Shown in pieces: positions 51,022-63,576 of a DNA stretch of 64,000 nucleotides. The stretch's first letter is position 1; each line of letters starts with the position of its first letter. Under the pieces are notes generated by a model that was given only the letters and a program-made list of their open reading frames with translations, was not told the origin of the DNA and ran no database searches. This DNA comes from Ryuthela nishihirai (Eukaryota > Arthropoda > Arachnida > Araneae > Heptathelidae): positions 74,521,501-74,585,500 of the forward strand of contig JAWZYU010000011.1 in the NCBI GenBank assembly GCA_038380435.1, in the 5' to 3' direction. Position numbers and translations under genes: made by a program.

Positions 51022-53258
51022 CTTCAAAATGACACATTGAGTTTGCTCATCTCCTAGGGTTAGGGGCATATCAGTCAGTGTATATATTTATACTGAAAGT
51101 TAGCACTTAAATTTTAATAACTTTTTAAAAATAAAGAGCAAGCGGTTGAATTTAATGAAACATGAATATAAATTATAGTTTTGTTAGTAAGTTATCGGGG
51201 TATCTGTTGTTAATCAACACATTCTAGTACTATATTTCAGGCACAAATACATCGTTTGCAATATTACTTTTACATTCTACGATGTAAACTAAAGCCTCCT
51301 GGACAGAGCAACAATATTTAAAGATTAGACTTTTAGAAATTCTATCTCAAGAATTGTTATTTATTACGGTGACCAGATTTAAAACAAAGATTCGGGAACT
51401 TTTGAAAATTCAGTCTAAAGGATTGACTTTTCATAAAATTATTTGAAAAATCCAATCTTTTTCATTTAGAACATCTTTTATACATTATTCCACATACTAA
51501 TAACCTGGTAGAAAAAATCTAGTAACACAAAATAAAACTTTAACCCATAATAATGAACTGTCATCAGTTATTTTATGTATTTTCCATAAAATATTTTCAT
51601 TTTCTGCAAGTTTTGAACTCAAGATTTCACGAGACTCACGAAAATTTGCTTATTGATAATATTCTGAAGCTGTAGTCTATGTAATTTAAAAAATATTAAA
51701 ACTGAATTCCGGAGAAGCTTGGGGGGGGGGGAGAGCCGTTAATCTAGGTACTGTCCGTGGAAAAAGGACGTAAAGTGTCCCTACTTAAGGAAGATTTGAA
51801 AACTATGAATCATCATATTTCGTATCTATTCAACTCATAAATTTTTCGTTTAAACTTTTAAAACAAAAAATGCGTTTTCCCTCTCTCTCTGGGGAAAAAA
51901 TAAAAATCATTGTTGTCAGTGCAAACTTCATTACATTCACGTTTCATCATTAAACTTTGACATAATTACATCGCTTACAATAGTAGTTTGAAATTTTCAA
52001 CTTTTTCTTTATTACAGGTACAATTATCGCTATTGGGCGATTCCGAAAGTGCGAATCTTAATGTCATCACTATCCAACCCAAAAAGAATTTTTAATTTTA
52101 CATCAAAAAACAAAGTTGAAGGTACAGAGTAGGACAGACGACAAAGTGAAAACATTTGATAGTTTTTTTCCGAAAACGAGCTAAAAAGGACAAAAATACT
52201 GTAAAATTTGGGTGCAAATATTTTTGACATGAAAACCCAAAATCCCCCTCCCCCCAATGTAGCAGTTGGACTCGGAACGCTTACGCTTCATGGGGGACAC
52301 ATTACTCCGGAAACTAATACCCAGAAGGATGGTGGATGTATTACATATATTTCTAGAAGCATGAATTTCACATTAGTGATTCTCAGACATTGTGGAAATT
52401 CACCTAGAAAAAAGTTTGTAAGAAAGAACCCCCCTCTCTTTCTAGCATTTTCCAATTACATACTTCAAATTTGTTCAGTGCAACTTTAGGCAGTACACAA
52501 CTTTGTGTTCACAATACTGTGGTATCCAAGTTTTGTAGATTTGAAAGTCCCTTGTGCACCTAATAAAAAAGTCTCGAGCTTACTTCAGAATATAAACTCT
52601 TATGGCCCAGGAATTAAAGTAGCATTCCCACAGCATGTATGAGAAGTCGGCAAAACCCAGATGTCATCTGGGTAACTGAGGCTTGCCAAGTAAGGCTTTC
52701 AAACCTTACTTGTTATCAACCAGCCCACTTCTCGATACTTCTCACTTAATGATAGAAAACACAACTTATGTGTAATATTCAATTATGACAGAATCCCATG
52801 CTGGTTATAGCAATGAATAATTTGTGACAGATAGCAAATACACTTACATAACCCTAAGCCAGGTCTCTTCTATCAATCTTGCAACCCCAAAAAAGTGCTT
52901 ATACGGAACTTAGTTCAGGGTAAATTTGAATTAAAAAATTCAACAGTAAATGTTCTAATATACGGCTATAAGATATGAGCTAAGAACATTATTTAAAAAA
53001 TTATCTATGAACAGTTAGTGAAAAAAGTACAATTAAAGATCAATGTGTGCCGATATTCTTGACTATAACATATTTACAAGTATTGAACAGGAAAATGGTA
53101 ACAGTTCCAGGTTATCGCGATAGGAAATCACATTTAGAGGTCAATAACTTCAATGTTTTTTAATGAAAAATATGCCTAATGATCAAGATCTCAATCAAAA
53201 TTTCGATTTTACGGAATATTTGTTCAGTATTCAAAGGGTTATGGACGCTAGAATATTT
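51022..53258. other. Non-coding part of the duplicated unit
   Basis: AT-rich with a G10 run near 51,721. Frames at 52,030-52,257 (minus) and 52,208-52,489 (plus) overlap each other and show no domain, so I do not call them. Confidence 0.45.
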
Positions 53259-53388
53259 AACAGGCTACAAAAAAATTCACTCAAAAATTTAATTAAAATA
53301 TATTAAGAGATCAACTCTACTAGAGTCAACTATGATATTTGATCTTTTAATCTGGTTTAATTTTTGGGCCAATATTTTGTAGCCTGTT
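53259..53388. mobile_element. 130-bp palindromic MITE
   Basis: The ends are AACAGGCTACAAAA and TTTTGTAGCCTGTT (14-bp perfect inverse complements). Internal arms also pair loosely (aaatttaattaaa with tttaattttt; agatcaa with ttgatct). A second copy lies at 57,671-57,800 as part of the duplication. Confidence 0.82.
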
Positions 53389-54128
53389 CAACACTACAGT
53401 ATTCTCGACTCTTAATACTGAAAAAATATTTTTTAAATTCGAGATTTATATAGATTTGATAGCTATCTCCATACATATTTTTCACTAAAAATCATATTGA
53501 ACTCATTAAGCTCTGAATAACATGGAACAGATTCCATTTTTCTGTAGTTTTGATATATATGTAGTTTTCATTATATATATCAGTTTAATATAAATAAAGC
53601 AAGTGTTTAAAAATAATGCCGAATCGATTTTATTGGCATATGAATAACTGAACAGACACGTGGTGGCAAGTTTTGTATGCACATTGGGTTGTTTTTATCT
53701 CTGTACATCAGTTTTGTACACACAGTGGATTACATGGACTCAAGGCTAAGGGAAGTTGACACATTAGACAGCTGTTAAGAGGCAAAGAATCTGTTAAAGC
53801 ACAGGTTCTTAACGTGGAGTGTCCACACCCCAGTAGGTGTGAGAGGAACATTTGAAAATTGGATTTCTTCATATTATTTTCAAAAAATAAAACTAGACAT
53901 AGATACGGGTACAAGGTTTCAGTACATTAAAATATATGCCCAATAGTGGGCACATTGAACAGGTCTATGTTCGACTCGTGCACCTGCGAGTTTTGTTTAT
54001 ACCATTCGTGAATAGGAATGCGATTATTAATCTATGTAATAAATGGTTTTGTCACTTTCTATTGTATGTTTTCCGCAGTTTGTGGGTTGTCACATTTTGA
54101 GTTGGCTTAGAGCGTCCGATTTTGAATG
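53389..54128. other. Non-coding end of the duplicated unit
   Basis: No supported feature apart from a short stretch reminiscent of the SINE B 3' end, such as cacattgggttgtttttatc near 53,682. Confidence 0.4.
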
Positions 54129-54212
54129 ATTTCACATTTTCTAACATTAACTTCAGCATAAATGAGAATTTTCAACTTAGGAACCTACGCGTTTCTGATT
54201 GTATTGCATAGT

Positions 54213-54593
54213 TGGGTTGTTTTACCTCTGAGCAGCACTTTTTTGCACACCATGGGCTAAATGGCCAGGTCACATAGACCCCGAAGGCTCAGAGAAGGTT
54301 GGGGGAGGGGACCCACTGAAACGGCTGTTGGGAGACAGATGGTAGCCTCCTGTCAAGGCCATCCAGCGTGTTCTTTAACGTGCACAAGGTATGTCTCTCC
54401 CGCACACGGGGCCACGGCTTAACGTCCATCCGACGGACGGTGGCCTTTCCAACCCCATCGGTGTCCCCTACTGACCGTGGGCAGGGCGGGGAATTTTGCG
54501 GAGATAAATCTCAACGCTGACCCAGCTGGGACTCGAACCTGGGAACTACAGATTACGAGCCTGGCGCGCTACCGACTGAGCCACCCCCGCCCC
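54213..54593 (-). mobile_element. SINE family B (duplicate of the 49.8-kb copy)
   Basis: Same sequence and flanks as 49,801-50,181, carried by the segmental duplication and not by a second insertion. Confidence 0.93.
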
Positions 54594-55051
54594 TGTATTA
54601 CATAGTAACAGTTGCGTTAGTAAGGTTCTTTCAAAGCAGTCCAAGCGTTTTAGCATTCGTTAAAGTTATATTTGTTCGTTACTATTGCCTTGCAGTAGTT
54701 ACGTTAGTTTCTATTAGTAGCCAATATGACGCCTTTTCGCAATGACACGGATATTCCGGACAATGCGTTGGAGAGTTGCGCCATTCTTTAAGAATTCACG
54801 GAGAGATGCTTGTTCGAATAGTTAAAAAACATTACCTAATTTTTTAGGACGTAAACACTAATATATGATAAATTTTCCTTTCGTATTGTTTATTTCGCAG
54901 TATGCAATTATAATAGTACTTATTTTTATTTGAATTAATACATTTTAGTCACCTACTCGATTTCGTTACACTGATATTCACTGTGATGGGCGATTGAAAA
55001 ATGTTAGTAGTACTTTATTATTAATCTTATACATTTATCCCTTAAAAATGA

Positions 55052-55433
55052 GGGGCGGGGGTGGCTCAGTCGGTAGCGCGCCAGGCTCGTAATCTATAGT
55101 TCCCAGGTTCGAGTCCCAGCTGGGTCAGCGTTGAAATTTATCTCCGCAAAATTCCTCGCTCTGCCCACGGTCAGTAGGGGACACCGATGGGCTTGGAAAG
55201 GCCGCCGTCCGTCGGATCGGACGTTAAGCCGTGGCCCCGTGTGCGTGAGACATACCTTGTGCACGTTAAAGAACACGCTGGATGGCCTTGACGGTAGGCT
55301 ACCATCTGTCTCCCAACAGCTGTTTCAGTGGGTCCCCTCCCCCAACCTTTTCTGAGCCTTCGGGGTCCATGTGACCTGGCCATTTGGCCCATGGTGTGCA
55401 AAAAAGTGCCGCTCAGAGGTAAAACAACCCAAC
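55052..55433 (+). mobile_element. SINE family B (duplicate of the 50.6-kb copy)
   Basis: Same sequence and flanks as 50,640-51,021, carried by the duplication. Confidence 0.93.
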
Positions 55434-57670
55434 CTTCAAAATGACACATTGAGTTTGCTCATCTCCTAGGGTTAGGGGCATATCAGTCAGTGTATATATT
55501 TATACTGAAAGTTAGCACTTAAATTTTAATAACTTTTTAAAAATAAAGAGCAAGCGGTTGAATTTAATGAAACATGAATATAAATTATAGTTTTGTTAGT
55601 AAGTTATCGGGGTATCTGTTGTTAATCAACACATTCTAGTACTATATTTCAGGCACAAATACATCGTTTGCAATATTACTTTTACATTCTACGATGTAAA
55701 CTAAAGCCTCCTGGACAGAGCAACAATATTTAAAGATTAGACTTTTAGAAATTCTATCTCAAGAATTGTTATTTATTACGGTGACCAGATTTAAAACAAA
55801 GATTCGGGAACTTTTGAAAATTCAGTCTAAAGGATTGACTTTTCATAAAATTATTTGAAAAATCCAATCTTTTTCATTTAGAACATCTTTTATACATTAT
55901 TCCACATACTAATAACCTGGTAGAAAAAATCTAGTAACACAAAATAAAACTTTAACCCATAATAATGAACTGTCATCAGTTATTTTATGTATTTTCCATA
56001 AAATATTTTCATTTTCTGCAAGTTTTGAACTCAAGATTTCACGAGACTCACGAAAATTTGCTTATTGATAATATTCTGAAGCTGTAGTCTATGTAATTTA
56101 AAAAATATTAAAACTGAATTCCGGAGAAGCTTGGGGGGGGGGGAGAGCCGTTAATCTAGGTACTGTCCGTGGAAAAAGGACGTAAAGTGTCCCTACTTAA
56201 GGAAGATTTGAAAACTATGAATCATCATATTTCGTATCTATTCAACTCATAAATTTTTCGTTTAAACTTTTAAAACAAAAAATGCGTTTTCCCTCTCTCT
56301 CTGGGGAAAAAATAAAAATCATTGTTGTCAGTGCAAACTTCATTACATTCACGTTTCATCATTAAACTTTGACATAATTACATCGCTTACAATAGTAGTT
56401 TGAAATTTTCAACTTTTTCTTTATTACAGGTACAATTATCGCTATTGGGCGATTCCGAAAGTGCGAATCTTAATGTCATCACTATCCAACCCAAAAAGAA
56501 TTTTTAATTTTACATCAAAAAACAAAGTTGAAGGTACAGAGTAGGACAGACGACAAAGTGAAAACATTTGATAGTTTTTTTCCGAAAACGAGCTAAAAAG
56601 GACAAAAATACTGTAAAATTTGGGTGCAAATATTTTTGACATGAAAACCCAAAATCCCCCTCCCCCCAATGTAGCAGTTGGACTCGGAACGCTTACGCTT
56701 CATGGGGGACACATTACTCCGGAAACTAATACCCAGAAGGATGGTGGATGTATTACATATATTTCTAGAAGCATGAATTTCACATTAGTGATTCTCAGAC
56801 ATTGTGGAAATTCACCTAGAAAAAAGTTTGTAAGAAAGAACCCCCCTCTCTTTCTAGCATTTTCCAATTACATACTTCAAATTTGTTCAGTGCAACTTTA
56901 GGCAGTACACAACTTTGTGTTCACAATACTGTGGTATCCAAGTTTTGTAGATTTGAAAGTCCCTTGTGCACCTAATAAAAAAGTCTCGAGCTTACTTCAG
57001 AATATAAACTCTTATGGCCCAGGAATTAAAGTAGCATTCCCACAGCATGTATGAGAAGTCGGCAAAACCCAGATGTCATCTGGGTAACTGAGGCTTGCCA
57101 AGTAAGGCTTTCAAACCTTACTTGTTATCAACCAGCCCACTTCTCGATACTTCTCACTTAATGATAGAAAACACAACTTATGTGTAATATTCAATTATGA
57201 CAGAATCCCATGCTGGTTATAGCAATGAATAATTTGTGACAGATAGCAAATACACTTACATAACCCTAAGCCAGGTCTCTTCTATCAATCTTGCAACCCC
57301 AAAAAAGTGCTTATACGGAACTTAGTTCAGGGTAAATTTGAATTAAAAAATTCAACAGTAAATGTTCTAATATACGGCTATAAGATATGAGCTAAGAACA
57401 TTATTTAAAAAATTATCTATGAACAGTTAGTGAAAAAAGTACAATTAAAGATCAATGTGTGCCGATATTCTTGACTATAACATATTTACAAGTATTGAAC
57501 AGGAAAATGGTAACAGTTCCAGGTTATCGCGATAGGAAATCACATTTAGAGGTCAATAACTTCAATGTTTTTTAATGAAAAATATGCCTAATGATCAAGA
57601 TCTCAATCAAAATTTCGATTTTACGGAATATTTGTTCAGTATTCAAAGGGTTATGGACGCTAGAATATTT

Positions 57671-57800
57671 AACAGGCTACAAAAAAATTCACTCAAAAAT
57701 TTAATTAAAATATATTAAGAGATCAACTCTACTAGAGTCAACTATGATATTTGATCTTTTAATCTGGTTTAATTTTTGGGCCAATATTTTGTAGCCTGTT
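57671..57800. mobile_element. 130-bp palindromic MITE (duplicate)
   Basis: Duplicate of 53,259-53,388 with the same ends. Confidence 0.82.
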
Positions 57801-58540
57801 CAACACTACAGTATTCTCGACTCTTAATACTGAAAAAATATTTTTTAAATTCGAGATTTATATAGATTTGATAGCTATCTCCATACATATTTTTCACTAA
57901 AAATCATATTGAACTCATTAAGCTCTGAATAACATGGAACAGATTCCATTTTTCTGTAGTTTTGATATATATGTAGTTTTCATTATATATATCAGTTTAA
58001 TATAAATAAAGCAAGTGTTTAAAAATAATGCCGAATCGATTTTATTGGCATATGAATAACTGAACAGACACGTGGTGGCAAGTTTTGTATGCACATTGGG
58101 TTGTTTTTATCTCTGTACATCAGTTTTGTACACACAGTGGATTACATGGACTCAAGGCTAAGGGAAGTTGACACATTAGACAGCTGTTAAGAGGCAAAGA
58201 ATCTGTTAAAGCACAGGTTCTTAACGTGGAGTGTCCACACCCCAGTAGGTGTGAGAGGAACATTTGAAAATTGGATTTCTTCATATTATTTTCAAAAAAT
58301 AAAACTAGACATAGATACGGGTACAAGGTTTCAGTACATTAAAATATATGCCCAATAGTGGGCACATTGAACAGGTCTATGTTCGACTCGTGCACCTGCG
58401 AGTTTTGTTTATACCATTCGTGAATAGGAATGCGATTATTAATCTATGTAATAAATGGTTTTGTCACTTTCTATTGTATGTTTTCCGCAGTTTGTGGGTT
58501 GTCACATTTTGAGTTGGCTTAGAGCGTCCGATTTTGAATG

Positions 58541-59214
58541 ATCGGCATTTATAGCCTTCCGTCCACTCATTTCATGCATACCATACATCATTTCCTACTA
58601 AGTAGAAGCTGCTCTACAACTTCGTAATTTATATTTTTTTCCCTCTTTATTGCCGAGTTAGGTTTGTTAACTTCCATTTGCTGCTAGGGGTGCTACTATT
58701 GCTGCCAGTCGATTAGGCATGGTCACTTTCCTATAGGTTAACATTGCTTCTGCACCTCTAGAACCCTTCATTAAAAAGTTATTTGGGTGTTTTAGGGTTT
58801 TCTTTTGAATCCTGTATAGTATGAAAGCTGTTTTTTGTCACATGCAATTCATTTTCGAAATATGCAGACTAGTCATTTAAATATACCTAGAACAATTTAA
58901 GTTAAACCTAAAAAATACTCTACAGCCTAGGTGCTTTTAAAATTTTTTGTACTATTAATTGCATTGCAAATACTTAAAAAAAATTTTTTTTAAAAATGAA
59001 CTATTTCAAATATGAAACTAGTAAGTCATTCTGATAACCAAAATAGTGTCTAAATTTAGAAAAAGTTACTGTGAAATTAACCTTATCAAAATTAAAAATT
59101 TATTAAAAAATTTAAGGAAAATGATTAGAACTCTAGCAAAACATGTGAATATGAACCAGCATGACTCTAAAGGAAAATGTTTAATGTTAAAATAAGAACT
59201 TTTTGGAAAAAATT
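58541..59214. other. AT-rich stretch without recognised feature
   Basis: Unique-looking AT-rich DNA after the duplication. No gene or repeat is supported. Confidence 0.45.
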
Positions 59215-59500
59215 TTCGCCGACATACGGGACTTGAACCTGCATCTCTCCAGAAACATGCCAGAATATTCTTGCCGTTTAAACTAATGCTGGCTCATTTT
59301 TTTCCCCCACTAATTTAAGACTCTAAACTCTTCACTGATGATTTTCGGCGCCATCTATGATCTACGGGTGACATTTCTTTTATATTGTGCTGTGTAAGAT
59401 GGAAATAATAAATAATGGAATAGGAATACTCTGGCATGTTTCTGGAGAGATGCTGGTTCAATTCCCTTATGTCGACGAAAATGTTTTACACAAAATATTT
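59215..59500. mobile_element. Two tRNA-like segments in inverted orientation (family D-like)
   Basis: The left segment (cgccgacatacgggacttga, acctgcatctctccagaaac, atgccagaatattc) is a minus-strand tRNA-like B-box region. The right segment (59,426-59,500: ctctggcatgtttctggaga, gatgctggttcaattccc, atgtcgacgaaaa) is its near inverse. ggcgccatctatgatctacg lies between them. Either an element with inverted ends or two opposed SINE fragments. Confidence 0.6.
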
Positions 59501-59514
59501 GATATATTGACGTT

Positions 59515-59574
59515 AAAAATGTCACCACCTGATAAGAAGTTATAATCAAAATAATGCAATGCTTGTACAAGTGG
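59515..59574 (+). other. 60 bp of repeat R flank attached to LINE L3 (5' transduction)
   Basis: Identical to 16,261-16,320, which is flanking repeat R at the L2 locus because 35,537-35,596 carries the same segment without any LINE. At L3 the sequence to the left (gatatattgacgtt) is unrelated to R. Confidence 0.75.
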
Positions 59575-60107
59575 GGTCTGTAAATGGTAGCTAGGTAGTC
59601 ACTGGAAGGAGAGCTATGCACCAATCCCCTGTGATGATGCATAGAACCGGCCAGGCCTAGCACCTAATGTCCGACCCCGCCTTCTCGTGGTACGGACCGT
59701 TAGTAACTTTCAAAAGAGATACTCTCTTGTGGAAGTGAACGGAAGGGGAGGGCTGACAGATTAGTGTGGCCTACTGATCTGGACAACTATGGCTACTATT
59801 CTCTTTTTTCTACCCTGCTGAGTGGTCAACCACACAGGGTCCTGACCATATAAACCGACTGGACAGATATGTATATCTGAGCTTGATTATGGATCCTGAT
59901 TTTGTTGCACTGGTGGGCTTCTGTGGAGGGAAAATCTTCCGCTGTGTTTTCTGTTTGTTTGTGGGTTGACAGCACCAAGTGAATAGATTCACAGGATATG
60001 TTTATCAGCTGGTGGATAATACTGAGCAGAAGTCATCGCAGGCACCTGAACTCTTTCCTTCTATTGGCATCGTCAAATTCTACATTGGAGGAAGTCTTCC
60101 AGTGTAG

Positions 60108-60570
60108 ATGGCTTCAGCCTTTAGTAGTGGGGGAACGGGTCTTTGCCCCATGTCTGCGATTAGGGGGCTGTTTGATATTGTCGGCATTCCCTCTCTCAAT
60201 AAACATAGTTTCTTTAAACATCCCACTAACCATTTTCTCTCCACAGGTAGTTGGAATGTGAGGACTCTGCACAGAGCTTTTTCTCTTGATGTCCTCACAC
60301 AAGAATTCCACCATTATAATTTAGATATTCTCGGCTTGCAAGAGACCAGATGGACAGATAAAGGTCAGATTCTTAAAAATAATCTTAAATTTCTCTTTTC
60401 AGGGAGGGACGACAATAAGCATCACCAAGGCGTGGGTCTGCTTCTCAGCAGACACGCTAGTGATGCTCTTCTAGGATATGAGTGCATTAATGAAAGGTTT
60501 CTTACAGCAAAATTTCAGACAAGCGTTAAAGACTTGAATGTTATCTGTTGTTATGCCCCCACTGAGGATG
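60108..60570 (+). pseudogene. LINE L3 endonuclease N-terminal part
   Basis: The frame from MASAFSSGG carries GSWNVRTLHRAFS, ILGLQETRW, GRDDNKHHQGVGL and CCYAPTE, where the SINE B insertion ends it. The catalytic Asn and Glu regions of an APE-type nuclease are intact. Confidence 0.88.
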
Positions 60571-60958
60571 GTTGTTGGGTTGTTTTACCTCTGAGCGGCA
60601 CTTTTTTGCACACCATGGGCTAAATGGCCAGGTCATATGGACCCCGAAGGCTCAGAGAAGGTTGGGGGAGGGGACCCACTGGAACAGCTGTTGGGAGACA
60701 GATGGTAGCCTCCCGTCAAGGCCATCCAGCGTGTTCTTTAACTTGCACAGGGTATGGCTCTCCCGCACACGGGGCCACGGCTTAACGTCCGATCCGACGG
60801 ACGGCAGCCTTTCCAAGCCCATCGGTGTCCCCTACTGACCGTGGGCAGGGCGGGGAATTTTGCGGAGATAAATCTCAACGCTGACCCAGCTGGGACTCGA
60901 ACCTGGGAACTACAGATTACGAGCCTGGCGCGCTACAGACTGAGCCACCCCCGCCCCC
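60571..60958 (-). mobile_element. SINE family B inserted in the LINE L3 endonuclease
   Basis: Full-length minus-strand copy, head at the right (gggggcgggggtggctcagt). The flanks tgaggatg and tgaggata share TGAGGAT, a 7-bp target duplication. Its sequence is close to the 49.8 and 50.6-kb copies, so it is young and later than L3. Confidence 0.93.
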
Positions 60959-63473
60959 CGATGAGGATAGGTTTTATGAACAACTTCAGGATATTTTGAA
61001 TTCTGTCATGAAAGGAGATATTACCCTTGTTCTTGGTGACTTCAATGCCAAAGTTGGTACTGACTCTGACCTTTGGGGAGGAGTAATAGGCCCTTTTGGT
61101 ATTGGTAGCTGCAATGGCAATGGGCAACGTCTCCTACAGGTAAGTAAACTCAATAGATTCAGAATAACTAACACTTATTACAAACACCGCGACATACATA
61201 AGTACACATGGGTTTCACCTGATGGGCTGCATACGAATATGATTGATTACATATTAATTAACAGCAAATGGGCTAGTTCTGTTAGGAATACCAGGACATA
61301 TAGGGGAGCTGAAATTGGATCTGACCATTACCTTGTTAAACGTGTCTTGCAAAGTCTTAAAAAGTGTTGTGCTAGGGTTAAAAAATTTACTTTTAATACT
61401 GAAGCTCTGAAAGATCCAGTTATAGCCAAAGTTTACCATGATAGGTTACTTAGTCATTATGACAGTCATGGTTTGCTTACTACTGAAGTTGAGGAAGAAT
61501 GGGATCATTTTAAACAGGCTTTTTTGGACACTAACAGTACTCTTTTAGGAAAAAAGGAGCAGAATTATCTGAGTGATAAGGCACTTGAGCTTATTTCAGA
61601 AAGAAAGAACTGCAGGAATGTCTTTAATCAATACCCTACTAGTCCTAATAGAAAACATTACAGAGAACTTAATAAACGTGTAAAGGATCAGTTAGCTGCT
61701 GATAAGAATCTTTGGCTTGATGGTTTGGCTGACAAAGCTGAGGAAGCAGTTAGACAGCAGAGAGCTGTACCAGATTGTTAATGTTTTGTGTGGTAGAAAA
61801 CGGACAGGTATACAAGGATTGAAGGATAAACAAGGTAAGGTTATAGAAGGGGAGGATTCTGTCATGGCTAGGTGGGCTGAGCATTTCAGTGATGTTCTAA
61901 ACAATGTGGTTAGTTCTACTCCCATTGTTTGCAATGATGATAGATGCATTGGTGGCTTTAATGTTGGCCCTATAACACAATCAGAAGTTATTTTGGCTGT
62001 TTCTAAACTTAAACTTCATAAATCCCCAGGGGTAGATGAAATTACTACCGAAATGCTTATAGCTGGGAATGTTTTGGTTACCACTTGGATGACTGAAATT
62101 CTGAATATCTTTTATGATAAAAGCATGGTTCCTAAGGATTTTACCAGAGTCATTGTTATCCCTATTTTCAAAAAAGGTGATCGCAGTTCTTGTGATAACT
62201 ATAGGGGTATCAGCCTACTCTCTGTTCCAGGTAAAGTTCTTTCCATGATTGTGCTTAATAGAATTAAGAATCTGGTTGACAGTCAATTGTGTGATGAGCA
62301 ATGTGGATTCAGAAGTGGTAGGGGATGTGTGGATGATATTTTCACTTAGGCAGATTCTTGAGAAATGTTTAGAGTTTCAGAAACCTTTGGTTGCTAGCTT
62401 TGTTGATTTCAAAAAGGCTTTCGACTCTGTTGATCGTCATAATTTGTGGTTGATTGTGAAATCATATGGTATACCAGAGAACTTAGTTAACATAATGAAA
62501 GGTCTTTATAATAACACTGAGTCCTGTGTGAGAGTTGGTAAGGCTTGTAGCAATTGGTTTAGCATTACTTCTGGTGTTCGACAAGGGTGCATTTTGTCTC
62601 CTTTTCTCTTTAGCTTGGTTATTGATTATGTTATGCGAAATTCACTTCAAGGGACAGATTTTGGCCTTAAATGGGCTGGAGATACGAAAATTTCTGATTT
62701 AGATTATGCTGATGATTTAGCCCTATTGGCAAATGATGTTGATGAGATGAACTCTTTCATTCGAGCTGTTGATGAGACTGGTAGTAGAGTAGGTTTGGTT
62801 ATAAACAGAGAGAAAACTAAAGTGATGAAAATTGGTCAGGCAGGCTGTGATTCAGTTAATCTGAATGGTTGCGGTCTTGAGCAGGTGTCACAGTTTAATT
62901 ATCTTGGGAGCCAGTAACAGATAATGGTGATGTGCGGCATGAGATTAACAGACGAATAGGGATTGCTGCCGGGACTTTTAAGAATCTATGGAGAGTGTGG
63001 AGAAATAGGCGTATACACCTAAAGACAAAAATTAGACTGTATAATAGTTTGGTTCTTTCTAGGGTTAGTTATGGTAGTGAAACTTGGACACTTTGTAAGC
63101 AAGATAACAGGAAACTAGATGCTTTTTATTCCAGATGCTTACGCAGTATCTTGGGCATTAGGTGGTTCAACTTTTAACTAATGATGAGGTTAGGCAAAGG
63201 AGTTTGCAACCTCCTTTAAGCAGCATATTGTGCAGAGAGAGACTCCGTTTGTTTGGCCATGTTGCCCGTATGAATAATTATAGATTGGCGAATAGGGTTA
63301 TGAACAGTGTGCCTAAAGGCCTCAGAAAGAAGGGGCGACCTAGGATGCGGTGGGCAGACAATGTCAAACTGGACCTTGTTAGAATTGGTGTGCAGTGGCC
63401 AGATGCAGTAGATGTAGCTCAGGATAGACTTGCTTGGAGAACTAAATTGCACGGTCTGGTTGGACCTCCGTAG
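60959..63473 (+). pseudogene. LINE L3 endonuclease end, reverse transcriptase and C-terminal domain
   Basis: Successive frames are 60,996-61,781 (LVLGDFNAKVG, with the catalytic Asp region intact, and EIGSDHYLV), 61,717-62,349 (KSPGVDEITTEM, FKKGDRSSCDNYRGISLL), 62,249-62,917 (FVDFKKAFDSVDR, SGVRQGCILSP, DYADDLALLA), 62,932-63,177 (YGSETWTLC) and 63,162-63,473 (RLFGHVARMNNYR, KKGRPRMRWADN, WRTKLHGLVGPP). Breaks lie at 61,757, 62,335, 62,911 and 63,175. Each is small and visible against L2. One continuous polyprotein is normal for RTE; this copy cannot make it. Confidence 0.9.
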
Positions 63474-63576
63474 CCCATGGCTGCTTGAGGATGATGATGG
63501 CCAATAGGGGAAGTGTCCTCTAACAGTAATGCAGGTCTGGCCACAATGATTTATCCCTCAAACAGATAATTTAGAG

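Larger units (their letters stand above)
49717..54128 (+). repeat. 4,412-bp tandem duplication, first copy
   Basis: It runs from atttcacattttctaac to cgtccgattttgaatg, with the second copy immediately following. It contains an inverted pair of SINE B elements and a palindromic MITE. No gene is supported: short frames inside it are SINE or chance frames. Confidence 0.96.
54129..58540 (+). repeat. 4,412-bp tandem duplication, second copy
   Basis: Every landmark is offset by exactly 4,412 bases from the first copy (for example 50,719 to 55,131, 52,208 to 56,620, 53,708 to 58,120), with no difference seen in the stretches I compared. It ends at cgtccgattttgaatg, after which unrelated sequence follows (atcggcatttatag). 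The two-base overlap 'at' at the junction is all the microhomology visible. Confidence 0.96.
59575..63500 (+). mobile_element. RTE-clade LINE copy L3, near full length
   Basis: Same element as L2, from ggtctgtaaatgg to the tail gaggatgatgatgg. It is interrupted by a SINE B at about 60,571-60,958. Small deletions relative to L2 occur at 61,757 (8 bases), 62,335 (2 bases), 62,911 and 63,175. The shared TAG before the ATG at 60,108 and the shared 60-bp flank tie it closely to L2. Confidence 0.95.

Noticed and set aside
50682..51037. Short frames in SINE B copies (and the same at 55.1, 60.6 and 7.5 kb)
   Set aside because: They recur only because the SINE recurs. They occur on both strands and contain no domain.
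52030..52489. Overlapping frames of 75 and 93 codons, repeated at 56.4-56.9 kb
   Set aside because: Repetition is due to the segmental duplication. They overlap in opposite directions, start in unremarkable AT-rich DNA and have no recognisable motif.
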